Shown: piece by piece, positions 26,653 through 35,503 of the stretch
How the letters are laid out: every line of letters starts with the position of its first letter
Position numbering within the stretch: the first letter of the stretch is position 1
Assembly (NCBI RefSeq): GCF_024172095.1
Contig: NZ_JAMZDX010000003.1
Span: 567,001-631,000 of the forward strand
Reading direction: 5' to 3'
Source of the DNA: Kitasatospora cinereorecta
GTDB taxonomy: Bacteria > Actinomycetota > Actinomycetes > Streptomycetales > Streptomycetaceae
DNA length: 64,000 nt
The notes under the pieces: generated by a model
Told to the model about the DNA's origin: nothing
Database searches by the model: none
Seen by the model: the letters and a program-made list of their open reading frames with translations, nothing else
Translations under genes and position numbers: made by a program

Positions 26653-28749
26653 ATGACGGACCGGCCCTACCCGGGTGGATCGACTCAGTCGCTGGCCGCC
26701 GACACGGCCGGCCCCACGCCCGGCTACTACCCGGACCCGTCGATCCCCGGCTTCGTCCGCTACTGGGGCGGCAGCGCCTGGGTGCCCGGCACCAGCCGCC
26801 CCGCGCCCGCGCCCGGCGAGGTGCTGGAACCGCCGCGGTTCGTCGCCCGCTACGTCGCCCAGGCCCCCCAGGTCGCCACGGCGCGGTACGTGCCGCCGCC
26901 GGTGGTGCCGGAGCCCGGGGAGACCGGGCCGGTGTACTTCGACGAGACCTCGGCCGGGACGTCGTTCGCGATGGCGTCCGACGGGCGGGAGGTGCCTGAC
27001 GTACCGCAGGCGCCACAGACACCGCACGCGGAGCTGGAGCTCCGGGCGCGCGGGGACGTGGCGTCGCGGGGGCGGGCCGGGACCGGGGCGGGGGCGGGGG
27101 CGGCGGAAGGGGTTGCGGTCGGGCCCGAGCCCGAGCTGGAGGCGCTTCCGATGCCGCAGCCCGGGGCGATGCTGCGACCGGTCACGCCGGAGTCGTGGGC
27201 GAGGGCCGACGCGCTGGGCGGGTTCGGTGGCTTCGGCGGGTTCGCCGGCTTCGCCGAGGGTGCGGTACCGCAGCCCGGGATGGCGGGCGAGCCCTGGGGC
27301 GACCCGGGGTGGGGACCGGCGGAGGGTGCGCTCGCGGGCACGGATCGTCCGTCGGAGCCGGCGGCAGAGCCGGTGGCGGGGCCGGTGGCCGGTGATGCGG
27401 GGCGTCCGGTGGTGGACGCCGGGCCGAGACCGGTGAGGGAACTGCTGCCGTCCCGGCCGCCCGTGTCGGAGCCCGAGCCCGAGCTGTTGAGGGTCGAGGT
27501 CGAGGTGGCGGCCGAGGTGTCGGAGCTTCCGGTGCAGCCTTCGCCGGAGCCGGGCTGGCCGGCCGAGGACTTCGGCTGGCGGGCCGATCCGTTGGCGCAG
27601 CGCGGACTGCTGGAGACCGGGAACGCGCCGCGCTGGGTGACGTGGGGCGTCGACCAGGCGGAGAGCGGGAGCGAGGAGACCGAGCCGGGTACGGCCCCGG
27701 CCGCGGCCGCCGGCGGTGTGCTCGACGGCGGTCCGGTGTCGGCGGCGCCGTGGGACGGCGCGGTGGCCGGAGGCGTGCCGCGGGCCGCGGGCGGGCCGGA
27801 GGCGGAAGCGGCGGCGGAGGCGACGGCCGGAGGCTCGTGGGAGGCCGAGTCGGCCCGCGGGCGCGTCGCGGAGCCGCGCATCGGCGAGGGCGGTGTCGCG
27901 GAGCGGGCCGATTCCGGCGGGCAGACGGTCGGTCGGCAGCGGTCGGTGCCCGAGACGGCCCGTTCGGCGGGCGGCGCGGGCGCGGCGGCCAAGGGCGCAG
28001 GCGTCGGTGGTGCGGTGCCCGGGGCGGGTGTGAGCGGGGCGCCGAGGCCGGGTGCCGGTGGCGGCGCGGGCACCGGCGCCGGGTCTGGTGCTGGTGCTGG
28101 TGTGGGAGCTTCTGCCGGCGGGGCGAGGTCGGCCGGGGCGGCGGTGCCGCGGGCCAGGGCGGGTGCCGCTACGCCGAAGGCGACGCCCGCGGCCGGGCGG
28201 CCCCAGCAGCGCCGTACGGGTGGCCCAGCGGCGGCCGCCGGGCGGCGGGGCGGCGTGGCCGCGCCGGTGGTGGCCGGGCTGGGCAGGCGGCTGGTGGCCC
28301 GGGCGGTGGACACGGCGGTGTTCGCCGTGGTGGCGGTGGCGGCCGGGGTGCCGCTGCTCGGGTCGGCGCTGGCGCACGTGCAGGAGAAGGTCGAGCGGGC
28401 GCAGGAGGCCGCCCGGCTGGCGGGCCGCCACACCCAGGTGTGGCTGGTGGACTCGGTGACACTGGGCAAGTTCGGTGCGCTGCTGGGCGTCCTGGTGCTG
28501 CTCGGCGTGGTGTACGAGATCCTGCCGACGTCCCGCACCGGGCAGACGTTCGGCAAGCGGTTGGCCCGGATCAAGGTGGTGGACGCGGCCGGTTCGCGGC
28601 CCCCGAGGGTCGGCCGGTCGGTGGCTCGCTGGCTGGTCAGGCAGGTTGGTGTGCTGCTGGTGTTGGGCCTGCTGTCGCCGCTGCTGGACCGCCGTACCCG
28701 GCGGGCGTGGCACGACCGGGCCGCCCGGACCCGGGTGGTCCGCGCCTGA
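26653..28749 (+). CDS. Large RDD-family membrane protein with DUF2510 N-terminus and long disordered middle
   Basis: The 698-residue protein has three parts. Residues about 17-45 form a DUF2510 motif (PGYYPDPSIPGFVRYWGG) common in actinobacterial membrane proteins. Residues about 60-540 are low-complexity Ala/Gly/Pro/Glu sequence with no fold signs. Residues 545-698 form an RDD domain with three helices and the Arg-Asp-Asp-type motifs (LVARAVDTAVFAV, GQTFGKRLARIKVVDA, RARRAWHDRAA-like end). RDD proteins are thought to act in transport or envelope functions. The start is ATG 26653. Confidence 0.75.
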   Translation: MTDRPYPGGSTQSLAADTAGPTPGYYPDPSIPGFVRYWGGSAWVPGTSRPAPAPGEVLEPPRFVARYVAQAPQVATARYVPPPVVPEPGETGPVYFDETSAGTSFAMASDGREVPDVPQAPQTPHAELELRARGDVASRGRAGTGAGAGAAEGVAVGPEPELEALPMPQPGAMLRPVTPESWARADALGGFGGFGGFAGFAEGAVPQPGMAGEPWGDPGWGPAEGALAGTDRPSEPAAEPVAGPVAGDAGRPVVDAGPRPVRELLPSRPPVSEPEPELLRVEVEVAAEVSELPVQPSPEPGWPAEDFGWRADPLAQRGLLETGNAPRWVTWGVDQAESGSEETEPGTAPAAAAGGVLDGGPVSAAPWDGAVAGGVPRAAGGPEAEAAAEATAGGSWEAESARGRVAEPRIGEGGVAERADSGGQTVGRQRSVPETARSAGGAGAAAKGAGVGGAVPGAGVSGAPRPGAGGGAGTGAGSGAGAGVGASAGGARSAGAAVPRARAGAATPKATPAAGRPQQRRTGGPAAAAGRRGGVAAPVVAGLGRRLVARAVDTAVFAVVAVAAGVPLLGSALAHVQEKVERAQEAARLAGRHTQVWLVDSVTLGKFGALLGVLVLLGVVYEILPTSRTGQTFGKRLARIKVVDAAGSRPPRVGRSVARWLVRQVGVLLVLGLLSPLLDRRTRRAWHDRAARTRVVRA

Positions 28750-28802
28750 AGCCCGGCTGTCCGGCAGGGCCCGGTCCATCGGGGGTCTGCGAGAGTGCGC
28801 GT

Positions 28803-29762
28803 ATGAGACTTCGCTGCGCCGTGCTCGACGACTTCCAGGGTGTCGCCACCACCGCCGCCGACTGGTCGGTGCTCGGCGACCGGGTGGAGGTGGTCCCGTT
28901 CCGCGAGCACCTCGCGGGCGAGGACGAACTGGTCGCCGCACTCGCCGGGTTCGAGATCGTGGTGACGCTGCGGGAGCGGGTGGCGTTCCCCGGCTCGATG
29001 CTGCGCCGGCTGCCCCGGCTGCGGCTGCTGGTCGCGTCGGGCATGCGGAACTCGGTCATCGACCACCCGGCCGCGCGGGAGTGTGGGGTGGTGGTGTGCG
29101 GGACGGAGAGCTCATCCACCCCGCCGGTCGAGCTGACCTGGGCGCTGCTGCTCGGACTTGCCCGCGGGATCGTCCCGGAGAGCACCGCACTGCGGGCGGG
29201 CGGCCCGTGGCAGAGCACCGTCGGCGCCGACCTCGACGGCCGGCGGCTCGGGCTGCTCGGCCTGGGGAAGATCGGCAGCCGGGTCGCCCGGGTGGGCCTC
29301 GCCTTCGGGATGGACGTGGTGGCGTGGAGTCAGAACCTCACCGCCGAACGGGCGAAGGAGGTCGGAGTCGGCCTCGCCCGTTCCAAGGAGCAGCTGCTGG
29401 CGGGCAGCGACTTCGTCTCCGTCCACCTGGCGCTGGGCGACCGCACCCGCGGCCTGATCGGAGCCCCGGAGCTGGCCCTGATGAAGCCGACCGCTTTCCT
29501 GGTCAACACCTCGCGGGCCGCCATTGTCGACCAGGACGCGCTGCTCGCCGCCCTGCGGGAGGAGCGGATCGCGGGCGCGGGCGTCGACGTCTTCGACCAG
29601 GAGCCGCTCCCCGCCGACCACCCGATGCGTACGGCCCCGCGCCTGCTGGCGACGCCGCACCTCGGGTACGTCTCCGCCGCCAACTACCGGACGTACTACC
29701 GGCAGGCGGTGGAGGACATCGCCGCCTTCCTGGACGGTGCGCCGATCCGGCTGCTGGGCTGA
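28803..29762 (+). CDS. D-isomer 2-hydroxyacid dehydrogenase family protein
   Basis: The 319-residue NAD(P)-dependent oxidoreductase has the nucleotide-binding motif GLLGLGKIGSRVAR (residues about 147-160). The catalytic Arg is in LVNTSRAAIVD, the Glu in DVFDQEPLP, and the His in TPHLGYVS. It may act on a 2-keto or 2-hydroxy acid such as phosphoglycerate-like compounds, but the substrate is unknown. It is shorter than SerA and lacks an ACT domain. ATG 28803 has no clear ribosome site. Confidence 0.88.
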   Translation: MRLRCAVLDDFQGVATTAADWSVLGDRVEVVPFREHLAGEDELVAALAGFEIVVTLRERVAFPGSMLRRLPRLRLLVASGMRNSVIDHPAARECGVVVCGTESSSTPPVELTWALLLGLARGIVPESTALRAGGPWQSTVGADLDGRRLGLLGLGKIGSRVARVGLAFGMDVVAWSQNLTAERAKEVGVGLARSKEQLLAGSDFVSVHLALGDRTRGLIGAPELALMKPTAFLVNTSRAAIVDQDALLAALREERIAGAGVDVFDQEPLPADHPMRTAPRLLATPHLGYVSAANYRTYYRQAVEDIAAFLDGAPIRLLG

Positions 29763-29875
29763 GCCCGCAGGCGGCTTCGGGTGGGGTGCGAGCGGCATTT
29801 CCGAAACCCCTGCAAACAGCTCGAAACGGGCCAAATATCCCAACATCGTAGGAATCCCGATGTTCTACTCGGGGC

Positions 29876-30568
29876 ATGAGCACCTACGACCCGTCATCCG
29901 GCACCGAGCCGGAGGAAGGCCCCGGCAAGCCCTCCTTCGGCAAGCAGCCCCCGCAGCCCGGCAGCCCGTACGACAGCCCGCCCGACTACGGCGGGTCGTA
30001 CGGTGCCCCGCCCGGCGGCTCGCCCTACGACAAGCCGCCACCCGCCTACGGTCCGCCGCCCGGGGGACCGCCCCCCGGTTCGCCGTACGGTGCACCCGGT
30101 CCGGGTCCCGGTCCGGGCCCGGGTCCCGGCCCTGTGCCCGGGATGCCGGCGCTGGGCAGCTGGCTCAACCGGATCGTCGCGGTGGTGCTCGACTGGGTGC
30201 TGGTCCAGGTCGTGGCGATTCTGGTGCTGCTGCCGTTCGTCAGCTTCGACAAACAGGACGGCTGGGTCGGGTCGGCGTGGCTCGGCTACGGCCTCTTCCT
30301 GGTCTACGAGGGCGTGATGCTCAGCCGGGACGGCCAGACGCTCGGGAAGAAGGTGATGAAGGTCCGGGTCGCGATGCTGATCGACGGCAGCTCGCCCACC
30401 CCCAGCGCGGCATGGACCCGGGCGGCGACCTTCATCGTCCCCGCGCTGATCTGCTGCGGCGGCCTGTGGTGGCCGGTCGACGGCCTGTTCGGAGTCTTCG
30501 ACAAGCCGTACCGGCAGTGCATCCACGACAAGGCGGCCAAGACGGTGGTGGTGTCCACCGCGCTCTGA
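29876..30568 (+). CDS. RDD-family membrane protein
   Basis: A 230-residue protein with a Pro/Gly/Tyr-rich N-terminus (residues 1-90, PPGGSPYDKPPPAYG-type) and an RDD domain with about three helices (WLNRIVAVVLDWVLVQVVAI, SAWLGYGLFLVYEGVML, GQTLGKKVMKVRVAML). The last part, DKAAKTVVV, matches the RDD end. Its function is not known. It is the second RDD protein within 4 kb, separated from the first by the dehydrogenase. ATG 29876 may be leaderless. Confidence 0.85.
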   Translation: MSTYDPSSGTEPEEGPGKPSFGKQPPQPGSPYDSPPDYGGSYGAPPGGSPYDKPPPAYGPPPGGPPPGSPYGAPGPGPGPGPGPGPVPGMPALGSWLNRIVAVVLDWVLVQVVAILVLLPFVSFDKQDGWVGSAWLGYGLFLVYEGVMLSRDGQTLGKKVMKVRVAMLIDGSSPTPSAAWTRAATFIVPALICCGGLWWPVDGLFGVFDKPYRQCIHDKAAKTVVVSTAL

Positions 30569-30611
30569 CCGGCAGGCGGGATGGGGGCGGAGGGCGAGGG
30601 TGCGCAGGGAC

Positions 30612-30650
30612 GCGGGCCGCGACCGGTGTCAGGAGCCGGTCGCGGCCCGC
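30612..30650. terminator. Strong bidirectional terminator
   Basis: GCGGGCCGCGACCGG (30612-30626) pairs perfectly with CCGGTCGCGGCCCGC (30636-30650), loop 9 nt. It lies between the RDD gene and the convergent small membrane protein gene. Confidence 0.85.
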
Positions 30651-30713
30651 GGGTCCGTACGGGCAGCGTGGAGGTGCCCTCAGCGGTGCCGCCCTCGGGG
30701 CCGGGGGAAGCGG

Positions 30714-30962
30714 TCAGGTCTGTTGTGCGTACTCCGGCTGGGACTGGTGGGCGGCGTGACCGCCGCTGCGGGGGGACGGCCTCCGGTGGGCGGCCGCCGA
30801 CATGAGCAACGCCGTGGCGAGCGTCCCCAGCGCGATGGCGAACGCCACCAGCACCGTGATCTCGAACACCCCGGTCGAACCGGAGACGGCGAGCAGGGCC
30901 ACCGTGGTGGCGACGGTGATCAGAGTGCCCGTGCACAACTGGGCGGTCGTAGGGCGCGGCAT
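30714..30962 (-). CDS. Small two-helix membrane protein, hypothetical
   Basis: The 82-residue protein has two hydrophobic segments (LITVATTVALLAVSG and ITVLVAFAIALGTLATALLMSA) and a His/Gln/Ser-rich C-terminal tail. Start ATG 30962 (MPRPTTAQL) has GAAGGA nine bases upstream, and codon usage is typical of the genome. No family is recognised. A longer frame from 31001 exists but lacks a ribosome site. Confidence 0.65.
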   Translation of the reverse strand: MPRPTTAQLCTGTLITVATTVALLAVSGSTGVFEITVLVAFAIALGTLATALLMSAAAHRRPSPRSGGHAAHQSQPEYAQQT

Positions 30963-31188
30963 GGCGTTCAGTCCTTCGCGCGGTCGGGAAATTCCGTACA
31001 CAGTTCCGTACTGAAGGTGTACCCATGACGGAGGGTCGGTAAGTACAGCCTAATCTGGCAGTCGGTGCACCGTCGGGGGCACAGGGGGCGCACGGACTCA
31101 TGCGGCGGAGCACTCGCCGCCGCCGCGCCCGGTCGACTTGTCGGTACGGTGGTGGCGAGCCGTCAGCTGATCAACGGGGAGTCAGCCC

Positions 31189-31881
31189 ATGTCCGTACCG
31201 TCCGACTGGCCGAGCACCGAACGCGAGGCGCTCGCCGAACAACAACGGCTGCGCCCGATGGTGGCGACGGACGGCCCGGCCCCGGACCGGGTCGCCGGAA
31301 CGCTCGTCGCCGGCGTCGACGTCGCCTACGACGACGAGCGCGACGTCGTCGCGGCGGCAGCCGTCCTGCTCGACTACGCCACGCTGGAGGTCGTCGAGGA
31401 GGTCACGGCGGTCGGACAGGTGGCCTTCCCGTACCTGCCCGGGCTGCTGGCGTTTCGTGAGGTCCCGGCCGTGGTCGAGGCACTGGGACAACTGAGCGCC
31501 GAGCCCGCCCTGGTCGTCTGCGACGGCTACGGGGTCGCCCACCCGCGCCGCCTCGGCCTCGCCAGCCACCTCGGCGTCCTGACCGGCCTGCCGACCATCG
31601 GCGTCGCCAAGACCCCGTTCACCTTCACCTACCGCGCGCCCGGCGCCGAGCGCGGCGCGTGGGAACCGCTCGTGGACGCCGGTGAGATCGTCGGCCGCGC
31701 CGTCCGCACACGCGAAGGGGTGAAACCCGTCTTCGTCTCCGTCGGCCACCGCATCGGCCTCACCGAAGCCACCGAGGTCACTCTCGCCCTCACCCCTCAC
31801 TACCGCCTCCCCGAAACCACCCGCCGCGCCGACTCCCTGTGCCGCAGAGCACTCGCAGAGGCGGTGTCGGCGGCCGGGTGA
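31189..31881 (+). CDS. nfi: Endonuclease V (deoxyinosine 3' endonuclease)
   Basis: The 230-residue DNA repair enzyme cuts near deoxyinosine and other deaminated bases. It has GVDVAYDD with the first catalytic Asp (about 43) and FPYLPGLLAFREVP. These are followed by CDGYGVAHPRRLGLASHLG (catalytic Asp and His) and GVAKTPF with the conserved Lys. Length matches the family. GGGGAG before ATG 31189 sets the start. It is transcribed alone and divergent from the small membrane protein. Confidence 0.92.
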   Translation: MSVPSDWPSTEREALAEQQRLRPMVATDGPAPDRVAGTLVAGVDVAYDDERDVVAAAAVLLDYATLEVVEEVTAVGQVAFPYLPGLLAFREVPAVVEALGQLSAEPALVVCDGYGVAHPRRLGLASHLGVLTGLPTIGVAKTPFTFTYRAPGAERGAWEPLVDAGEIVGRAVRTREGVKPVFVSVGHRIGLTEATEVTLALTPHYRLPETTRRADSLCRRALAEAVSAAG

Positions 31882-31950
31882 GATGCGATCCTGGTTCTCG
31901 GACAGCGCAGGCCAGCGCGGGGATGGGTAGTTGGCGTGCGAGGGGACGTT

Positions 31951-31978
31951 TTGACGGTGGGTGGCATGTGTTAGACAT
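31951..31978 (+). promoter_or_regulatory. Putative promoter of the type VII secretion module
   Basis: TTGACG (31951-31956) and TAGACAT (31972-31978) are 15 nt apart, slightly short. They precede the WXG100-like gene by about 65 bp, and no other promoter is visible before 32045. Confidence 0.4.
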
Positions 31979-32044
31979 AGAGGTTGGGGCCGGGCTACAG
32001 CGGCGCACGGCAGCAGCAGAGCAGTACGGGGGAGGTACGAGGAC

Positions 32045-32485
32045 GTGAGTTCAGGCTTTCAGGTTGAGGTCGACAATCTGCGGGCGTTCGCCGCGCAGGT
32101 GCGACGGCTGTTGAGCGACTTCGAGGCAAACGCGGGCGGCGGCAGGGTGCACGCTCTGAGCAGCGTGGCAGGCGGCGCGTTCGGCGGTTTCGCGGAGGCG
32201 CAGGACCTTCACGCGAAGTACCAGGACATGAGCAACCACCTGCGCAGCGTCCTGGACCTCATTTACGACGCGATCGACGACTCGCAGCGCAAGGCCGACA
32301 TGACGGCCACCAACTACGAGGAGCACGAGCACCAGACGGCTCAGACGCTCCGGCTCAGCGACGACGGTTGGTCGACCGCCCCGCCGCCTGCACGGCAGGT
32401 GACGTCGAGCGGTCAGACAACCCGTCCTGTGGCCGTGCAGCAGCCGGGCACGGGAACGACGTCCAGCGGTGATGGCACATGGTAG
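32045..32485 (+). CDS. WXG100-like type VII secretion protein
   Basis: A 146-residue protein whose first 100 residues form the helical hairpin of WXG100/ESX small proteins (VEVDNLRAFAAQVRRLLSDF, then a GGAFGGFAEAQ turn, then LHAKYQDMSNHLRSVLDLIYDAIDDSQ). The turn lacks the classical Trp-x-Gly. The tail is Thr/Ser/Gln/Pro-rich. GTG 32045 follows GGGGGAGG. With the effector-like protein and mycosin downstream it forms a secretion module; it probably pairs with the N-terminal domain of the next protein. Confidence 0.75.
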   Translation: MSSGFQVEVDNLRAFAAQVRRLLSDFEANAGGGRVHALSSVAGGAFGGFAEAQDLHAKYQDMSNHLRSVLDLIYDAIDDSQRKADMTATNYEEHEHQTAQTLRLSDDGWSTAPPPARQVTSSGQTTRPVAVQQPGTGTTSSGDGTW

Positions 32486-32540
32486 GGCCGAGCACAGCAG
32501 GTAGGACCTTCCTGCGATTCGGATTGGGGGACACTCAGCA

Positions 32541-33986
32541 ATGACCGACTTCCACGGGTACAGCCACGGGCAGATGCGCGACATGCTCGACGCGATGGAT
32601 CCCGCCGCGATCATGGAGGCAGGCGACCGCTGGCGTAGTGCTGGTGACACGCTGCGGCTCATTCACGGCGCCCTATCGAACGCTTCGACCGACGCCGTCT
32701 CGTCCTGGAACGGCGCGTCCAGCGATGCCTTCAACACGCGGATGACGACGATCGCGAAGTCCGTCGAGGAAGCCTCGAAGTACGCGGACGACGCGGCGAA
32801 CGCGATGCGTGACGCGTCAGACGCGATCAGCGAGGCGAAGGCCGCCATGCCGCCGGAGCCGAGCTTCTGGGACAAGGCGACCGACGCCGTCAGCGACACG
32901 GCCAAGGGTGTCGTCGGCGTTGACGACGAGGACACCCGTACAGCGATCGCCGACTCGGAGAAGGCCAAGGCCGTCGCGGTCATGCAGGTGTTGGCGGTCA
33001 AGTTCTCCACTGCCAACAAGGCAATGAAGCCTCCGACGGTGCTCCGGAACGACCCGCCCGAGTTGGAGCCGCATGCGCCGTCTGCAGCGGAGGCCATTGG
33101 TGCCGTGATCATGGGCGGTGGCATGGGCTTCGTCGGCACCGGCGCGGGGCAGAGCAGCAGCTCGTCCGCCGGGCCGCGGTCGTCGAGCCAGCAGCGCCGT
33201 ACGACCAGCCAGGCGCCGAAGGTGGTCGGTTCCGGCGGTCCGACCGACTCCGGGATCAAGGGCGGCACGGCCAACCCCGCGCCGCGTCCGAAGTCCCCGA
33301 CGACGACCGGGATCGATGGCGTCAGCGGCGGTACGAAGATTCCGGGATCGACCAACACCGGTACGCACCTCGAGAACCCGGGCGGCGTGCACCCCGGGCA
33401 GGGCAATACCGGTGGCACCGGCGGTTCCGGTGGCACCATCACCACGTCCTCCAGGGGCGGTGGTGCCGGTGCCGGTGGGCTCAAGGGTGCCGGCGGCCTC
33501 AAGGGCGACGGTGCCGGTGCAGGTGGGCTCAAGGGTGCCGGTGGCCTCAAGGGCGGCGGCGCGACCGAAGGCACCGTCGGAGCCGGCCGCAGTGGTGGCC
33601 TGGGTGCGGGTACCGCGCGCAGCGGCTCCGCGTTCGGGGCCGGCGGCATGGGTGAGGGCCACGGCGGCGGAGCGGGCGCGGGCGGCAAGGGCGGCCTCGG
33701 TGGCCGTTCGGGCTCCGGCCTGAACCGCAAGGGTGGCGGCGTGGTCGGCGAGGCCAGTGCCGGCCGGGCCGGTGGCCGCTCGTTCACCGAGGGCGGCACC
33801 GGGATCGGCCGCGGCCGCGGCGCTCAGGCCGGCCAGGGCGCCGGTGGCCAGGGTCACGGTATGCCCGGTCACGGCCAGTCCGGCAAGAAGGACAAGAAGC
33901 AGGGCAAGGACCGTCCCGATTACCTCGTCGAAGATGAGGAAACGTGGGCGTCGGGGGACCAGGTCAATCCGAACGTGGTGGAATGA
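32541..33986 (+). CDS. Type VII secretion effector-like protein with glycine-rich domain and YxxxD signal
   Basis: The 481-residue protein starts with a WXG100/PPE-like helical domain (residues 1-170) with a WNGASSDAF turn. A middle region is rich in Gly/Ser/Thr. From about 290 come repeats of GAGGLKG-type sequence, and the end is GKDRPDYLVEDEETW. YLVED fits the YxxxD/E general signal of ESX substrates. The C-terminal third is clearly paralogous to the partial gene at the left window edge. GGGGGA lies upstream of ATG 32541. No enzyme domain is seen, so it may be structural or a cell-surface component rather than a toxin. Confidence 0.78.
   Translation: MTDFHGYSHGQMRDMLDAMDPAAIMEAGDRWRSAGDTLRLIHGALSNASTDAVSSWNGASSDAFNTRMTTIAKSVEEASKYADDAANAMRDASDAISEAKAAMPPEPSFWDKATDAVSDTAKGVVGVDDEDTRTAIADSEKAKAVAVMQVLAVKFSTANKAMKPPTVLRNDPPELEPHAPSAAEAIGAVIMGGGMGFVGTGAGQSSSSSAGPRSSSQQRRTTSQAPKVVGSGGPTDSGIKGGTANPAPRPKSPTTTGIDGVSGGTKIPGSTNTGTHLENPGGVHPGQGNTGGTGGSGGTITTSSRGGGAGAGGLKGAGGLKGDGAGAGGLKGAGGLKGGGATEGTVGAGRSGGLGAGTARSGSAFGAGGMGEGHGGGAGAGGKGGLGGRSGSGLNRKGGGVVGEASAGRAGGRSFTEGGTGIGRGRGAQAGQGAGGQGHGMPGHGQSGKKDKKQGKDRPDYLVEDEETWASGDQVNPNVVE
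33480..33558 (+). repeat. Imperfect tandem repeats coding GAGGLKG units
   Basis: Within the effector-like gene, GGGCTCAAGGGTGCCGG-type blocks recur near 33480, 33504, 33528 and 33546, encoding repeated GAGGLKGAGGLKG. They are coding-sequence repeats that could vary in number between strains. Confidence 0.6.
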
Positions 33987-34016
33987 CCTCGGACCGCTAG
34001 ACGATTCGAACACCAT

Positions 34017-34050
34017 GGCCGTCCCGTGAGCAGGTGCTTGCGGGACGGCC
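34017..34050 (+). terminator. Intergenic hairpin between effector and mycosin genes
   Basis: GGCCGTCCCG (34017-34026) pairs with CGGGACGGCC (34041-34050), loop of 14 nt. With no T tract it may act as an attenuator or partial terminator that lowers mycosin expression relative to the upstream gene. Confidence 0.6.
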
Positions 34051-34074
34051 GTCCAACGAGTGGGGTGACGAGGC

Positions 34075-35445
34075 TTGACGACCAGCCGGACCACGCGCGG
34101 TTTGGCCGTGCTCGCAACGGGAGCCCTCCTGTGGGGACTCAGCGCTGCTCCCGCGTCCGCCGACAGTGAGCGCGACGCGCAGTGGCCGATCAAGAAGTAC
34201 GACCTCGCCAACAAGGTGTGGCCGATCACCCAGGGCGATGGCGTCATCGTTGCGGTCATCGACAGCGGTGTGGCCAAGCACCAGGACCTCGAGGGACAGG
34301 TCGTCCCCGGCCTCAACAACTCGGGTGCAGCGGGTGACGAGCGTTCCGACGCCGACGGGCACGGTACGGCGATGGCAGCTCTGATCGCCGGCCGTGGTCA
34401 CGGAGACGGCGCGGGGATCACCGGACTTGCCCCCAAGGCAAAGATCCTTCCGGTGAAGATCACGCAGGGCGGCCTTGACTCGCAGTCGGGTCGGGACGGC
34501 CAGCTCGCCGAGGCGATCCGATTCGCAGTCGATCACGGCGCGAAGGTCGTCAACATGTCCTTTGCGGGCGACTCGAGCCGCGATACCCGTGACGCAATCA
34601 CCTACGCGATCAGTCGCGATGTCGTTCTGATCAGCTCCTCCGGCAACGGCGGCAACCACGACGAGCCGGTTGACTACCCTGCAGCGATTCCTGGTGTGGT
34701 CGCCGTCGGCGCGGTCGATGAGGACGGCAAGCTGTGGGCGAAGTCGAACAAGGGTCCCGAAGTGACGCTTGTGGCCCCCGGAGTCAACATCGAGTCGGCG
34801 GACAGTACGTCCCCGACTGCGTACAAGAAGTCTGACGGCACTTCGGACGCCAGCGCCCTCGTATCGGGGATCGCTGCGCTGGTCCGCGCCAAGTATCCCA
34901 ACCTCTCGGCCGGTCAGGTCATCAATCGGATGATCAAGTCGGCCGTGGCCCCGCCCGACAAATCGACGGTGCCGAACAACAGCTACGGCTACGGCATTGC
35001 GTCGCCGCAGCGGGCGCTGGAGCCCAACGCCGCAGTGGACAACGGGCCGAAGGACAACCCGCTTCTCAACCGGCCGGAGTCGCAGAACAGCGGCAACTCG
35101 GCTGCGCCGTCGGCGGGTGCGTCGAAGCCCGGTGCGCCGGCGCCCGGGAGCAATGACAGTGCGGCGAAGGACGAGAAGAGCGGCGGCTCGTCGATGCTGC
35201 TGGTGGGCGGCGCGGTGGCCGTGCTGCTGGTGGTCGTGGTGATCGTGTTGCTGGTGCGCCGCTCCCGTAAGGGTGGCGGCGGCGGCCAGGGCGGTCCCGG
35301 CGGTGGTGGTGGCGCTCCGTACGGGGGGAACCCGCAGCAGCAGGCGCCGTACGGGGCTCCGACGCAGGGCGGCTACCCGCCGCCGCAGCAGCAGCAGTAC
35401 CCGCCGCAGCAGCCGCCGGCCGGGGGCAATCCGTACCAGCGCTGA
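34075..35445 (+). CDS. mycP: Type VII secretion-associated serine protease, mycosin (subtilisin family S8)
   Basis: The 456-residue protein has a signal peptide (cleavage after APASA, residue about 29) and an S8 domain with Asp63 (AVIDSGV), His96 (DGHGTAMA), an Asn in SSSGNGGNH and Ser257 (DGTSDASALVSG). A Pro/Ser linker and one C-terminal helix (LLVGGAVAVLLVVVVIVLLV) anchor it outside the cell. A cytoplasmic Gly/Pro/Gln tail follows. This is the mycosin plan; mycosins are needed for stable ESX secretion machines. TTG at 34075 is the only start that gives a full signal peptide. Codon use has more T- and A-ending codons than flanking genes. Confidence 0.88.
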   Translation: MTTSRTTRGLAVLATGALLWGLSAAPASADSERDAQWPIKKYDLANKVWPITQGDGVIVAVIDSGVAKHQDLEGQVVPGLNNSGAAGDERSDADGHGTAMAALIAGRGHGDGAGITGLAPKAKILPVKITQGGLDSQSGRDGQLAEAIRFAVDHGAKVVNMSFAGDSSRDTRDAITYAISRDVVLISSSGNGGNHDEPVDYPAAIPGVVAVGAVDEDGKLWAKSNKGPEVTLVAPGVNIESADSTSPTAYKKSDGTSDASALVSGIAALVRAKYPNLSAGQVINRMIKSAVAPPDKSTVPNNSYGYGIASPQRALEPNAAVDNGPKDNPLLNRPESQNSGNSAAPSAGASKPGAPAPGSNDSAAKDEKSGGSSMLLVGGAVAVLLVVVVIVLLVRRSRKGGGGGQGGPGGGGGAPYGGNPQQQAPYGAPTQGGYPPPQQQQYPPQQPPAGGNPYQR

Positions 35446-35447
35446 CC

Positions 35448-35467
35448 GGTCCGGCCGCGGCCGGACC
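35448..35467. terminator. 20-bp palindrome after mycosin gene
   Basis: GGTCCGGCCGCGGCCGGACC is a perfect palindrome 3 bp past the mycosin stop. It can form a short-loop hairpin that ends the secretion module transcript. Confidence 0.65.
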
Positions 35468-35503
35468 TGACACGCCCACGGACGGCGGACGATCCTTCCA
35501 GGC

